From Limnoperna fortunei (taxonomy: Eukaryota; Mollusca; Bivalvia; Mytilida; Modiolidae), in contig OX104122.1 of assembly GCA_944474755.1 (NCBI GenBank), positions 10,984,641-11,048,640 of the forward strand: 64,000 nt of DNA, in the 5' to 3' direction. This document shows positions 30,824 through 43,879 of this stretch, one piece after another. The notes beneath the pieces were generated by a model. The model did not search any database. It was not told the origin of the DNA and saw nothing but the letters and a program-made list of their open reading frames with translations. Position numbers and translations under genes: made by a program. Each line of letters opens with the position of its first letter. The stretch's first letter is position 1.

Positions 30824-31544
30824 CTGACAGATAAAACCTAACTGTCATATTTCAAATAAATTCAGAGGTCGTGTTTACCCTAAATATTGCGCTTTTACGC
30901 AATTAAAAAAAAAATTCCACACATAAATATTAGACCCTGCGTGCAAATGCATGCAAGGATAGACAGAATGAATTGTAACTGAAACAGGGTTTAGTCAACA
31001 TGGTCAATGAAATAGTGAAAAAAAATAACTTTAATTTGGTTGTAAACTCTTTTTGTTGGTCAAAAAGTTGCCGATACAGTGTTTTTCAGCATGATTTTAA
31101 AGCCAATGTCGGCGAAACAGTTGCATCAATGAATTTTGTTTTCATTTATAAATAGAAATGGTTATGATGATAGTAAGGGAATTCTCAAAATGTATTATCG
31201 GAGAATAAAAAATTGAAGATCGCAGATTGCAACTCAGAAATGATATGAACCAAGCTGTTGTTCCTTTCAAATATTCAAATTAAAATTTTATTTGTTCAAA
31301 TAATAATGTTAAACATTTTGAAATCAGCTGTTGTAGTTCTTGCGAAATCTGATAGCATGTTTAAACACACATTCTGAGAAAGACCCCTACAATAATTATT
31401 TATATCAACCAATCAGATCTTTACAATGGTCAATACACAATATTTTCTCTCGTTGAATAAAACAGTGAAGACGATATTGCATTAATTTAATATTAAACAA
31501 GCAAAATGCTGAGCGCATGGGGGAGGGGGTTGACAGGGAATACC

Positions 31545-31745
31545 TTTCTCCTTCCCCCTCCCTTCGGCTCCATTCTCCCTCACTACTGCTCATTTCTCCC
31601 TTCCCTCTGCTCCTTTTTCCTTCCCTTTGGCTCCATTCTCCCTCCCTACTGCCCATTTCTCCCTTCTCTCTGCTCCTTTCTCCCTCCCTACTGCTCATTT
31701 CTCCCTTCCCTCTGCTCCTTTCTCCCTCCCCCTCTCTCCCTGTAT
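31545..31745. repeat. Polypyrimidine minisatellite, ~33/66-bp period
   Basis: CTGCTCATTTCTCCCTTCCC followed by TCTGCTCCTTTCTCCCTCCC recurs; the plus strand is almost purely pyrimidine over 200 bp. The open frames in all three plus frames, and the minus SREGERSREKGE frame, follow from this composition. Homopolymer C tracts are also found at 31952-31964 and 34678-34691. Confidence 0.93.
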
Positions 31746-32264
31746 CCCACTACCCTATCCACCCTATGATGGGGGTGTAACTTTTAGTATAGATCTACTA
31801 CATGTAAATTATGCAAATCTTTAAAAACAAATCTAATGTCAAAATGATTCAATTGAAATTATAACTTGTTTCGGGACATTTTTCTTTGAGCTTTCGACGA
31901 TGCTCGACGAAAAGACACGATAACTGCCGATCATTACCTACCCCAACCCCAACCCCCCCCCCCTTTTCAAACACACACACAGGACGTCAATAGCGATGTA
32001 ACTGTTGAACCGTATAGCTCTTTTGGTCCTTTGTTCACCACTAAATAAATAATAAGCCAAGGAATAAAGAGCCACGGTTCAGCAGTGAGCACATGGCATG
32101 GCAGATTATCATTATCATACACGTTTAAAACATACACACATATAGAGAGAGATCGATGCGGTTTGACGGTCATAAGAACACAGCTACATTAAAAACATAC
32201 ACACATGAAGAGAGGAGGTGGTTCCACGGTCACGAGAATACAGATAAAAGACAAGTGTAATGTA

Positions 32265-32453
32265 GTAATGATGCAGATTTTAACACCTGTTGGCTGTTTT
32301 ATCATTTGCATACGCTTGGGTACAATATTTGGTACAAAGGACTATCTCGAGGTAAAATCAGTATATATTAATGCCACAAAGAATTATTTTAATAAATTCC
32401 GCGAGGCTACAAATTACAATGAACAGCACTGTGCACTAGAGTGTTTGTCGTAG
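32265..32453 (+). CDS. Candidate start exon of a secreted PAN/apple-like protein (weak)
   Basis: From the second in-frame Met pair the frame reads MMQILTPVGCFIICIRLGTI, which resembles a signal peptide, then TKDYLEVKSVYINATKNYF and EATNYNEQHCALECLS before a stop. The NEQHCALEC spacing and the preceding F-x-x-x-x-A resemble the beginning of PAN/apple domains in molluscan secreted proteins. There is no good GT donor at the end and no following exon was found, so it could be a pseudo-exon. Confidence 0.25.
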   Translation, partial: VMMQILTPVGCFIICIRLGTIFGTKDYLEVKSVYINATKNYFNKFREATNYNEQHCALECLS

Positions 32454-32499
32454 CTTACGGCATTTGAATATTCCCGCATGAGTGAAATATTGAAGTCTT

Positions 32500-33380
32500 A
32501 AATATATCTGATTTATCTACAGTATTAGCCGGTTCTCCATCACCCTTATCTACAGTATGAGCCCGTACTCCATCACACATACCTACAGTATGAACCGGTC
32601 CTCCATCGCACTAACCTACAGTATGAGCCGGTCTTCCTTCACAGCTACCTTCAGTATGAGCCGGTAATCCATTACACTTGCCTACGGTATGAGGCGGTAA
32701 TCCATCACACTTACCTTCAGTACAAGACGGTCCTACATCCCACTTTCCTACAGTATGAGCCCATCCTGAATCACACTTACCTACAGTATGAGCCGATCCT
32801 CCATCACACTTACCTACAGTATAAGCCAGTCCTACATCACAGTTACCTACGGTATGAGTCGGTTCTCCATCACACTTACCTTCAGTATGAGCCGGTCCTC
32901 CATCACACTTACCTACAGTATGAGCCGGTCCTCCATCACACTTACCTACAGTATGAGCCGGTCCTCCATCACACTTACCTACAGTATAAGCAAGTCCTAC
33001 ATCCCACTTACCTACAGTATGAGCCGGTCCTCCATCACACTTACCTACAGTATGAGCCGGTCCTCCATCACACTTACCTACAGTATAAGCCAGTCCTACA
33101 TCACACTTACCTACGGTATGAGTCGGTTCTCCATCACACTTACGTACAGTATGAGCAGGTCCACCATCACACTTACCTACAGTTTGAGTTGTCCTCATTC
33201 ACACACACACTACAGTGTGCCCCTGTCCTCTCACAACTACCTACAGTATATAAGACGGTCTTCCATCACAATTAACTACATGTACAGTATAAGCCGGTCC
33301 GCCATCACACTTAACAAAGTATAAACCGGTCCTCTACGACACTTACTTACAGTATAAGCCAGTCCTCCGCTGCAGGTAAA
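32500..33380. repeat. 33-bp minisatellite, about 26 copies, with splice-donor-like motif
   Basis: The unit is ACCTACAGTATGAGCCGGTC followed by CTCCATCACACTT. On the minus strand most units contain CTGTAGGTAAGTGTGATGG, again a near-consensus 5' splice site (AG|GTAAGT). Open frames on both strands (HTVGKCDGGPA repeats; SRSSITLTYSM repeats) are shadows. A small outlying block of the same unit is at 38618-38728, about 5.2 kb away. Confidence 0.96.
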
Positions 33381-33384
33381 TGCT

Positions 33385-36300
33385 ATGGAGGACCTGCTCA
33401 TTCTTCTTTAATAATAAGTTTTTGTTAATATCATTATTACTTCAAAAGTTATGACGATTTATATGTAACAAAATTCCCATTGTTTTTGTATCAAGCCCAT
33501 TCAGCCGCAGACAGAATTCAATCACCTTTTACTAAAGATGCTGCTACTTTGTCTATTTGATTATTCTCTGTTTAGAACAGTAAGGACTTAAAATTCATTT
33601 CAACTGCTCTACACCATAATAGTCACATTTAACTTGTTATTAAGAGTATATTTCGTCACATGAGTGTGTGCGTATATAGCTCTGTCAAAATAATTAGTGT
33701 TTCCATTCACAAATACGAGCAATTTTGAACAAGTGCTTTTAGAGTGGAAACTAGTTAGCCGGATGTTGGTGTAAACGCGGCCTTCCACGAAGACACCTGA
33801 CTATGAATGAAAAGAAGCAATACACATCTCGGGAATTTACTACATTGCAGTAGGACAGCAAAGGCCCCGATTTGACAGATAAAGGTCAATTTAACGCCGT
33901 AAAAGTTACCCGTATGTAAACCAAAAATTTCTTAACAGCGCCACCTATAAAAATTGTTTAGGTCAGGAGAAATTGGCGAGGTTATGTTTTTCTTAAATTA
34001 AATCATTAAATTAAATGTAACAATTTATACGTAATACAGGAATCGATCAAGGGTATATTTTGATGCATGACTGTATGTATGCGACACAGATATAATCAAC
34101 AGATTGCGTAAGATCTATGATACAACATCGTCATTTTTTTACGTAAACATGGCGCGGGCCGTTTGTTTACACATTTATTCAAAAGTAAAAGCTGACACAA
34201 TTTTATTCCCGGCCCTTTTTATGTATTTTTACAACTGTTTATTCTTTATTAACCAATAGTTTTTCTCGTTATGCCAGTCGAAATGTGTCACCATCTCTGG
34301 TAAAAAGCCACGAGGTTGTTTACCAACATGACCAAAACACGTGTGAGTTTTCAAATGTTGACGAACACATTTCATGTTTAATCCACGAAACTGTCGTTTT
34401 AAAGAAGAAATGTTTGTTTAAATTTGACATTAAGCATGACTCGTTAAAAGTCTAGTATATAACGAATTCCCAAGAATTATTTTGTGCCAAAACACGGTGC
34501 AATTTGACAGGAATTGAGGAAAGCTCCATGTGCCTTCGTGTTAGTAGTGAATTTGTTCACACAGCGTACGTAAGTCGTATAATAGTTTCAAATATGCTGT
34601 CTGTTGATAATTTAATGTTGATATATGTTTTTGGCATTTAATAACGTATATTACACGTAGAGTGACATAGGCCCCTACCCCCCCCCCCCCCCACCCCTTT
34701 TCACACACACAACCACCCACACTTTTAAGAGGGTGAACCTTTCAGGAATGAAAAATTAATATTAAATTCCAACAATCACACAGTTTAATGATGCCTATAA
34801 AATTCTATAACCAACCATGTCATATACAGTGGCCTCCACAACTTCTAGTTGAATTAAGATTTTTTCAGCTGGCCCATACATTTAGGTTACTTTTTACAAC
34901 CGATGAAGTTAAATACCATACTGCAAAATAACTAGTTAATATTTCTGACATTTATTGCTGTCATTATTTTGCAACTTATTGCTGTTTAAAACAAGTATGG
35001 GTCTTTATTATTTATAACTGAAACTGTTTTACATGTATAGATGCATTTTGACTACCATATTAAGTCAAATGTAGCATTATGCAGTTAAAAAACAAAGAAT
35101 TTATTTAATTTTAGAATTTAAAGGAATTGCTTAAATTTATTTATATGGAGAAATTTATATACATGTCGAGTATTTTATAAATAGGCTTTGCTATTTTATG
35201 TCTGAACAAAGTAAGCTTGGGAGATTAAATCTTGAGCAGTAAATAAATTTTTTGGACTGCATTGTGATAGTATAAATTCCATTTTTTACAAACATTATCG
35301 AGTTAGCTATTAGGTACAAAATTTATCTAATGATGGTTTCTGCACTTGGTATAGATTTGCTTCTATGCATATTCATTGAATGTGAAGCTGATATTGAATG
35401 GCATAATTAACATTTCTTGATAAACCAATTAGTAAACTTAAGCATCCTTTCCACAAAAAAATTAGACTTTAAATAAACACTTAAATCAAACTGGTATTGT
35501 TTAATATTATTTCATAGTTTACAAAAATGTGATATTAAAATTTATGGAAACTTATCTCCAGCAAGAAGTAAGATTTAAAAAACTGGCAGCTATTAACATA
35601 ATTTTAAAATCTGTGATCATACCTTAACAAAAGAAAAAGGGAAATAAAATGTGAATTAAGTTCTGTGTATAAAAAGAACATTTTTAAAAGAAATTTATAA
35701 AAATAATAGTGTCAGTAGATCTATTTTATAGACAGAGATATAGTATTAAATCCTAAAAATGAGTCGTTGGCCCTAGCATGTGAGTTTATAAAGCAATCTA
35801 AATCACAGGCATTTGGGGTCAGTATAATTTGTTTCTATGGAATAAAATGCCAGTAAATGAGTTTTATAACATGTATTCACTTATTCGATAAGTTAATATC
35901 AGTCTGACATGTCTCAATGCAATATATTGCCCTCAGAAAAATGATACATTTCTCATTGTAGTATAGACTAATTATGAGAAATTCATGCAAAGAGAAAAAA
36001 TTTATAAACAGGCAGCTAATAACACAATTATTTTGTGCTATCTTCTGTTAATTAAAACTGGATGTAAAAAGAAAATACCAAGACAACAAAGTCTCTGTAA
36101 ATTATGAAATGTCTTAAAAGATGAATATAACTCTTCCTTAATTGTTCATGTTATTATAACTTAGGTTTTTTTGATAAAATTAAGATGGTCAGAAACTTTT
36201 GGATTACTAAAATTTGTATTATATTGTATTTCTGTTATTTCCATTTTTTTAAATATAATTTTGTATTTTACTGGACCCATAGTTGTTATTATGCCTGAAT

Positions 36301-36540
36301 AAATTAATATAAATTTAATGTTTTGCAAATAATATGTTTAAATCTTTTATAGTTTTATGTAGTTTAAGGAGTTTTTTCACTATTTATACTGACTGAAATA
36401 AGTGTCCTGTAATTGAATAAAAAAAGAAAGAAACATTGTTTCCATTCTGCTTATGGGTCACTAATGTTCACTGTATCTTGCATTGTGTCTACTTAGTCAA
36501 TCTTAGTGGACTTTAAAACTCTTGCAAGGAAAATTTGCGA
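33385..36540. other. No gene or element recognised
   Basis: AT-rich, with a C homopolymer tract at 34678-34691. I scanned both strands for domain-like frames and found none longer than short chance frames. Confidence 0.55.
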
Positions 36541-36551
36541 CATTGAGAATT

Positions 36552-36803
36552 TTAAGGGTAGCATATCCACTGATGTGTTAAGCTAGGACAAGGAGTGCAA
36601 CTTTCCTTGTCTGTACAAACCCTACAAGCTGCTGTCAGTGTAAAAAGCGTAGGGTCTTTCATGCTACAAGAAAAAGGCATTTTTTGTCCTTTACTTTTAC
36701 ATTGTTTTCCAATGGCAGACAAAAATATTTGTCTACATGGTTTCCTGAATTGAAGGTTTAAAAATTTGTTCAGCTTGAATATATACATGTATATATTGAA
36801 CAA
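36552..36803 (-). CDS. Unidentified Cys-rich short frame
   Basis: The frame ends in a Cys-rich tail: FSCSMKDPTLFTLTAACRVC followed by TDKESCTPCPSLTHQWICYP. The Cys spacing could belong to the last exon of a secreted or receptor ectodomain. I recognise no family, the N-terminal part is AT-driven, and no splice partners were found. Confidence 0.22.
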   Translation of the reverse strand: MFNIYMYIFKLNKFLNLQFRKPCRQIFLSAIGKQCKSKGQKMPFSCSMKDPTLFTLTAACRVCTDKESCTPCPSLTHQWICYP

Positions 36804-36934
36804 TCATGTTGATTTGGTATTTTTATAATATATTTTAATGATTGTCATGATTATACCACACTTTTTTTTCTCTAATGCACACACAGCTCCAAAAATTTAC
36901 CATTACATTGCACATGTTTTTCAGCCTCCCCCCT

Positions 36935-37210
36935 TTTTGTAGAAAAAGCTGACACAAATTTGTTCAAAGAGGCTTTGAGACCCACAAATTACACAAAAGA
37001 CGTAATACTATTATATATTATATATTTTATAAGTACTGATATGTTATCTATTCTACTTTGGCAGACAGATGCTAAATATTTTTCGAAGCGTACATCGAGT
37101 TGCTTCCAACACCCCCCTTTTCGGCATTTTGTCACCGAAAAAGCTGACACAAATTTGTTCCCGGGGGGTTTGAAAGCTGAAAATTGGACCGAAGACGTAA
37201 TATTATAATT
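36935..37210. repeat. Two direct copies of an ~180-bp segment
   Basis: AAAAAGCTGACACAAATTTG occurs at about 36942 and 37138, each followed after about 30-35 bp by AA-AC--AAGACGTAATA. A related AAAAGCTGACACAATTTTAT is at 34186. It looks like a decayed interspersed repeat. Confidence 0.55.
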
Positions 37211-37214
37211 GATT

Positions 37215-38600
37215 TAATAATTTATAGGTCGCGATTTGTCACCATTACTATTTATATTTTTAATTTAGAGTTTTCTGTACGGCGAGTGCCGAGTTCAGAT
37301 CAAAACATGCCACTTCAAAGGGCATTTTAACCTAGTAAATTAAAACTATACAGTACAAAATTTCTATAAATGACAGGTAATTGTCTTAGGACTTAGCTGT
37401 ATTTTATTTTATTGATGTATGTTACGACAGTGCTACGTACGATAACGAAAACTGAGACACTATCACGCTTACAAAAAACCGACAAAAAGTTGACCTTTAG
37501 TCACGTGACTGAAGTCGTTAAAAATCGGCCATTACAGGCGTTTGCTTTCCTACTGTTGTTTTGTACAACGCAGTGTAAAAAGGAAAAGTCATATACACAC
37601 AAACTCAAATAACAAACGAACAGGCACACTACTATGCATAACAAAGACAAAAGACAGGTAAGCGACATATATATTTAACTATACAACTATAAATATAAAA
37701 GCTTTATTCAGATTTATAATCAAGTACACATAATTTTTTTTCAAAGTTTTTCTTAATAAGCATCTCGGGGTGGTATGGTGTTATGGAGTTTTAGGAATTG
37801 AAGCTCTTTAAAGTACACAAGTTTTGTTCGCTTTTTCCTTTCCAGCGACGTTTCTCATCTTGTGTTCAGCAAATCTCCTCTCAATCGTGCAGGCCCAGAC
37901 TGAAGTGCTACTACACTGTTACGAGAGCCAGGTTCAAGCTTCAGCGCGATTCTGTTTATTAGGTTCACTGGACGGTAGGCTTTGTACAACGGTAAAAACA
38001 TTGTATTAACACGTTCCTGCTGCATGCCGAGAGTTCTTCAAGAAAGTCTCTGACAAGTATACTTGTCGATTTGGGGAACTTTCTAACATCAGAGTGGCAC
38101 TTTTTTCCGCAAATTATTAAATTACAGTTACGTCCCCATAAATGAAGCTTGATTCTTTCGTTACGTTCGGCTTCTACATGTAGTTGTGCTTTCTAGTTGA
38201 GCATCAGCTTGTTGTTAAGGTCATAAAAATCTGCATTGAAGAATTCAACCTGGTTTTTGACTACGTCTACTCTTCTCGGTTAACTCGATATGCTCAAACT
38301 TTATTGCAACACTTTAAGTTTCTATTTGATTGTGGAGGCGTTCAAAACATGCAGCAATATCTTTCGTTTTAACACCCGTATTTTGATCTTTCTGTAGACA
38401 TTTCAGTTGATTGTTTATGTTTATGTTTAAAAAATCTCGCACTGCGCGGGAAAAACAAAAAACTCCTGGTCTGTATTTATTTCAGCATAAAGTTCTTATC
38501 TAGCTTCCGAAACTCACTAAAACTCACATAATTGTACAATCTACTGTTCACATAGTTATATCCGACCGGTTTTGATTTCAAAACTCCATCCTTCTTTTAG
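37215..38600. other. No gene or element recognised
   Basis: Several 60-codon open frames occur but none shows domain-like composition or splice-bounded structure. Confidence 0.5.
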
Positions 38601-38617
38601 GCAGCAGATAGAAGAAA

Positions 38618-38728
38618 ATACTTACCTTCAGTATAATCCGGTCCTCCATCACACTTACCTACAGTATGAGCCGGTCCTCCATCACACTTACCTATATTAT
38701 GAGCAGGTAACCATCACACTTACCTTAA
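38618..38728. repeat. Outlying block of the 33-bp minisatellite
   Basis: About 3.5 units with the same ACCTACAGTATGAGCCGGTC word as the array at 32500-33380 lie here in the same orientation, separated by 5.2 kb of unrelated sequence. Confidence 0.9.
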
Positions 38729-38920
38729 GTTCCTCCCTCAAGCACACAGGCGTGTCTTTACAACTGTACACAGCCGTGCCAAACTACATGTACAAATATG
38801 TGAAGTTCCCTCTACAAGCACACAGGCGTGTCTTTACAACTGTACACAGCCGTGCCTAACTACATGTAAAAATATGTGAAGCTCCCTCTACAAGTACACA
38901 GACGTGTCTTTACAAGAAAA
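38729..38920. repeat. 74-bp tandem repeat, about 2.6 copies
   Basis: CAAGCACACAGGCGTGTCTT, then TACAACTGTACACAGCCGTG and CCTAACTACATGTA recur; the units begin GTTCCCTC. The block follows directly on the 33-bp repeat block. Confidence 0.9.
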
Positions 38921-38929
38921 AAACTAAAG

Positions 38930-39560
38930 AAAACTGACAAAACAACAAGAGCCAAAGGTCAAGGACAGTTACAAATCCGAATATAGACAAACGCAACAAA
39001 AAAAAAACAAAAAAAAAAAAACAAAAAAAAAAAACAAAAAAAAAAAAAAAAAACAACCCAAAACACAAAACAGTAAGGGAGTAACCCTAACCCAATAAAA
39101 ACCATGGGTGCACTCAGGTGCTCCGGACAACTGTGCTCAACCGTGTCTTCACACTGAACACAGCCATGCCTAACTACACGAAGCGACTTTTTTGACGAAG
39201 CCGCCAAGTAATGTCTTGGCGTGAACTTTATTAACTGAATATCGTTTTGTATTTTGCGAAATAGATATGTTTCGTACCTATAGTTATTAAATTATTATTA
39301 TTTTTTTTACAAATCTTTTAAATTCATAATAGTAATTTTGAAAAAAGAGAATCGAATATCAAGGAGCAATCAGAAAACGATAAGTCAAGAACAGACGAAG
39401 CAATGGGTAAACACAATAGGGGGACATAACAAAACAGACACACCAATAACAAAATATTGAGTAAAACGAACCCCACTGAAAACCAGGGGTCAGTCCAAAT
39501 GCTCAGGAAGGTTAAGAAAAGCCTGCTCCATGCGTGGCGCCAGTCGTAGCACGCAGGTTA
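38930..39560. repeat. Two copies of a bivalve interspersed repeat, with A/C-rich tract
   Basis: AAAAACCATGGGTGCACTCA plus GGTGCTCCGG (39100-39126) and GAAAACCAGGGGTCAGTCCA plus AATGCTCAGGAAGGTTAAG (39478-39516, continuing GCCTGCTCCATGCGTGGCGC) are two versions of one repeat. Between the start and the first copy is a 60-bp A-rich run with single Cs (39000-39055). Confidence 0.55.
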
Positions 39561-40795
39561 AAATCCATTAATAAGTAATATCAGCTGGTAGTCATATTCC
39601 ATTAACTAGTTATATCATGGGGTGGTCATACTCCAGTAATTAGTCATATCATAGGGTAGTCATATTCCAATAATTAGTCATAATTATATCCCAGTAATTA
39701 GTCATATCAGAGCGAAGTCATATTCAAGTAATTAGTCATTTCAAGGGGTAGTCATATTCCAGTAATAAGTCATTTCAAGGGGTAGTCATATTCCATTAAC
39801 TAGTTATATCATTGGGTAGTCATACTCCAGTAATTAGTCATATCATAGGGTAGTCATATTCCTGTAATTAGTCATTTCAAGGGGTAGTCATACTCCAGTA
39901 ATTAGTCATATCATAGGGTAGTCATATTCCAGTAATTAGTCATTTCAAGGGGTAGTCATACTCCAGTTATTAGTCATATCATAGGGTAGTCATATTCCAG
40001 TAATTAGTCTTTTCAGGGGGTAGTCATATTCCAGTAATTAGTCATATCATGGGGTTGTCATATTGAAGTAATTAGTCATATCATGGGGCAGTCATACTTT
40101 TGTAATTAGTCATATATGGGGAAGTCAATTCCCTAGAAATTAATTATAAGTTAGTAGTCATATTCCAGTAATTAGTCATATCAAGGGGTAGTCATATTCA
40201 AGTAATTAGTCATAATCATAATCCAGTAATTAGTCATATTAGGGTGCAGTCATATTCCAGTAAATAGTCATATAAGGGGTAGTCATATTCTAGTAATTAT
40301 ACATATTAGGGGGTTGTCATATTCCAGTAATTAGTCATATCACGGGGTAGTCATATTTTTGTAATTAGTCATATATGGGGAAGTCAATTCCCTAGAAATT
40401 AATTATAAGTTAGTAGTCATATTCCAGTAATTAGTCATATCAAGGGGTAGTCCTATTCAAGTAATTAGTCATAATCATATTCCATTAATTAGTCATATCA
40501 TGGGGTAGTCATATTTTTGTAATTAGTCATATATGAGGAAGTCAATTCCCTAGAAATTAATTATAAGTTAGTAGTCATATTCTTGTAATTAGTCACATCA
40601 GGGGTAGTCATATTCAAGTAATTATACATATTAGGGCGTTGTCATATTCTAGTATTTAGTCATATCAGGGGGAATCATATTCCAGTAATTAGTTATATCA
40701 GGGGTAGTAATATTCAAGTAATTAGTCATATATGGGCGTTGTCATATTATAGTAATTATTCATATCAGGGGTAGTCATATTCAAATAATTTAAAT
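39560..40795. repeat. AT-rich ~33-35-bp minisatellite, about 36 copies
   Basis: The unit is CCAGTAATTAGTCATATCAT followed by GGGGTAGTCATATT. A higher-order block with TCAATTCCCTAGAAATTAAT recurs at about 40116, 40384 and 40541. A short (AAATT)n tract closes it at 40795-40830. Confidence 0.94.
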
Positions 40796-40829
40796 TAAAT
40801 TAAATTAAGTTAAATTAAATTAAATTTTA

Positions 40830-43800
40830 TGTCTTTTAGCTGGATTACGCGCCATTTGTTTATTTACAGGATGTGACTAATTACCGGAAGTGAACAACGA
40901 AGAAAAGTAAACTACAACGGCCCATAATGAAAAATCGTACTTTTTTTTATAAACAAGCACTTTCAATTGGTTTCAAACTTCAGTTTTTTCAAAGTGTATT
41001 TTATTTTGACAATTTTCTTTGATAAATATATGAGCTGCACTTGAAAGAATAAAGATGTATAGTAATTATTGACATCATGTTAAGTTCTGTAGATGGGTGT
41101 TCCATGAAGAAATTTTGCACAACTTTGTCCAAGTGGAAGTGTGTTGAACAGAAGAATTATTTCTGGGTTTAATGTTATGTTATTCTATCTATCTTCTTTG
41201 AAAATTTTGCTCAGATAAACATGGCATGTTCATAACAAACTGTTAGAAATATTATGATATACAAGAACTTCATGAATGATGTTTACATGATTTATGTCTA
41301 CACCTATACAAATATTTTTAGGTAATCTATTTTTATTTGTGAATACCTTGTATGGCTACAAGTACTGAAGTAAATAGAAAAATAGCTGCTATATCTGGTG
41401 GTTTTTTTTCTTTGATTTTATAATGATAAAGGTTATGTGCTATTTGATATTGCATAATGCATACCATGATTATAATAATGAAAAAGAAAGAAAAAAAACT
41501 GAATTGCAGGCAACGAGTCGGCTAAAAAAATGGATGAAAAGTTACCAAATTTAATGGTTAGATCTGTAGTTATTTAAGATTTTACTTAAGACATGTATTG
41601 TACATGTAAGAAATTCTGGCAAAGTTTCTCTGCAAAGAATATGTTCCTTTAGGATAAGGGGAACTGGCCAAGATCTTTGCAGTTTTCACAGCTCTATTTA
41701 AATAAGAAATAAATATACATTACCTGGCCAGAGACCCCTTATTATAGATATTAAAGCTAAGGTGTATCAATGGGACAATCAAATGTCACAAAAAATCATT
41801 GAAGTGTACATACATAGACGAGGTCGGGTCCCTCTTTAATTATTCAACAGCCCCCGCCCCCCCCCCTTTAGCACAATTACTTGATCCATTAACTTAGAAT
41901 AAGCCAAAAAAAACAAAAAAAAAACACCTACCTACCTACCATCTTGAAAAATGTGGGTAGGGGAGTGGGGAAACAAACATTTTTTTAATTGTGGCCTAAG
42001 CCAATACAATTTTTGTTACCCAATTGATTGTGTTCTCATTTTCTTTTCATGTAATTTTTTTCCCTATCCCAGTGTTCACGAAATAAGCCGGTCTTCCAGA
42101 CACATCCAGTAAAATTGCTGTTAGACTAGCAGTCTATTTATCCATGTCAGAACAAATGAATGGCAACAATAGTTCATGGGATGAGGTTCAATGAGTGTTT
42201 GTTTTGCGTCTGACCATCAGTTTACCTCTTTGTCATCATTATTTTACTTACACATGTAACCGTTGTGTAGTCGTCACTAATGACGGTGCAATGAACTATG
42301 TAGATGTAGATGTAATTGAAGAGCCCCTAAAATTATTATAAATTTTACTGACCACCGGTATTCCATGATTATTCCCCTGTAATTCTAATCACACATACAC
42401 AGATTGATTGGTCAAAACATTGTTATAAATATATAAACTGGTGTCATACAAAATTAGGACCAGTATAAGCTGTTGATCTACTAATTCAAAGATGCTGATA
42501 ATGAAGATGAAGAAGACTATTTTTGAATATACTGTAGTAAAAATTAACATTATTCTTATTCCTACTTGCGGTAAATAAGATTTATCTCCCATTTGCAGAG
42601 TTATCTGTTCTTTAGAGCAGGTACTTTATAGTACCTACTGTGGGTAAAAAGTCGTTTTTCTACAATATTTTTTTATTCACATATAGCAAAGCATCCGGTA
42701 CAATTTATTATGATATGCAAAATAATTCTGCATTTTTTGTAGTTTTACTGGAAGAGTCAGTCCACAGAAATTATTTAAAAAAAAATAAAAACGTGATTTT
42801 TTCCTATCTGTTCAATACTAGATACCTGCTGTTATTAAAGACAACTCTTGCAAATGGGAAGTCACTCTTCTATTCCGAGAATAGGGAATACTACTCACCA
42901 CTCTTAATGTGTTTACAATGTATTTATTTATTTTCAATACTTACTTATGTTTCAATAAATATAATATGAATGTATGCGCAGCCTAAATGCGAGCATCGCA
43001 CATTGTTCATGTCGTTACTTCAGAGCCCCCTAATAGTGCCTCTACATTCCATTGATGACGTTACGTTTTTTTCTAATGTGTTGGTGACATCACTAAACTC
43101 AATTTCAAATACAGCATTTCAGATTGAAAAAAATTTGTCTGGCTTTTTGTAGTAATTTAAAAAATAAACACTTTAATTTTATCGATGTCAAAATTATTTT
43201 TGTCTACTTTTACATTATTTATTTTTTCGTTCGTCTACAATATTTTCTTCGGATAGCTCAGCTACCATCTGAAATGGATTTGTTTATATTGATGACGTGA
43301 CTTTTTTACACACACGCATGTAACCGTATAGGAATCAAAACTCAAAAGTTATGGTGGGCCAAGTTATTAATATACAGCATGTAGAGATTCTGATTAAAAT
43401 TTTCAATCTATATCTGATTATTAAAATGCAGTGATTAAAAAAAAATAATCATGATCTGTACCACAAAGGCTTTAATAAATGAATTTTTCATACCATTTGT
43501 TTCGCTTTATTAAAAATTTCAGTCGGTACAATTGTGTTGGCCAGGCTAAGTCAGGCTTGTGGACCTGTGTAGCCTGACCGAATGTCAGACAGGGCTTGTT
43601 CTGGGTTCTATAAAGTTGGAACAAACTGCAATTTTCAGTCACCAATTTCCAAAATCTGGCGCCAAAATATAAAGCAATTTTTTTTTCATGCCAGTTCCGG
43701 TATATTATTCTACATGTGTATTGGTACATGTATCTCTATTGACATTTATCATGTTTATGGTCACTGACTAACACTGTGATAAGTTTTCTTTGCACAACAT

Positions 43801-43870
43801 GTTAATTCTATTGGACATGACAGTTGTAAAACAAGACATGAGCAGCGCAATTACTAAATAATTCCTACTT
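40830..43870. other. No supported gene
   Basis: AT-rich with several open frames of 60-109 codons (for example 42640-42969). They are Phe/Tyr/Asn/Ile-rich without recognisable domains and I treat them as chance frames. Confidence 0.5.
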
Positions 43871-43879
43871 CTAGCTGGT

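Noticed and set aside
32611..33324. Cys/His repeat frames HTVGKCDGGPA (minus) and SRSSITLTYSM (plus)
   Set aside because: The 33-bp period keeps frames open on both strands; the CDG repeats look like a Cys-rich protein but have no signal peptide, non-repeat region or splice context.
38959..39207. 82-codon minus-strand frame with a long Phe-rich stretch
   Set aside because: The Phe run is an A-homopolymer tract read in reverse inside an interspersed repeat; not a membrane protein.
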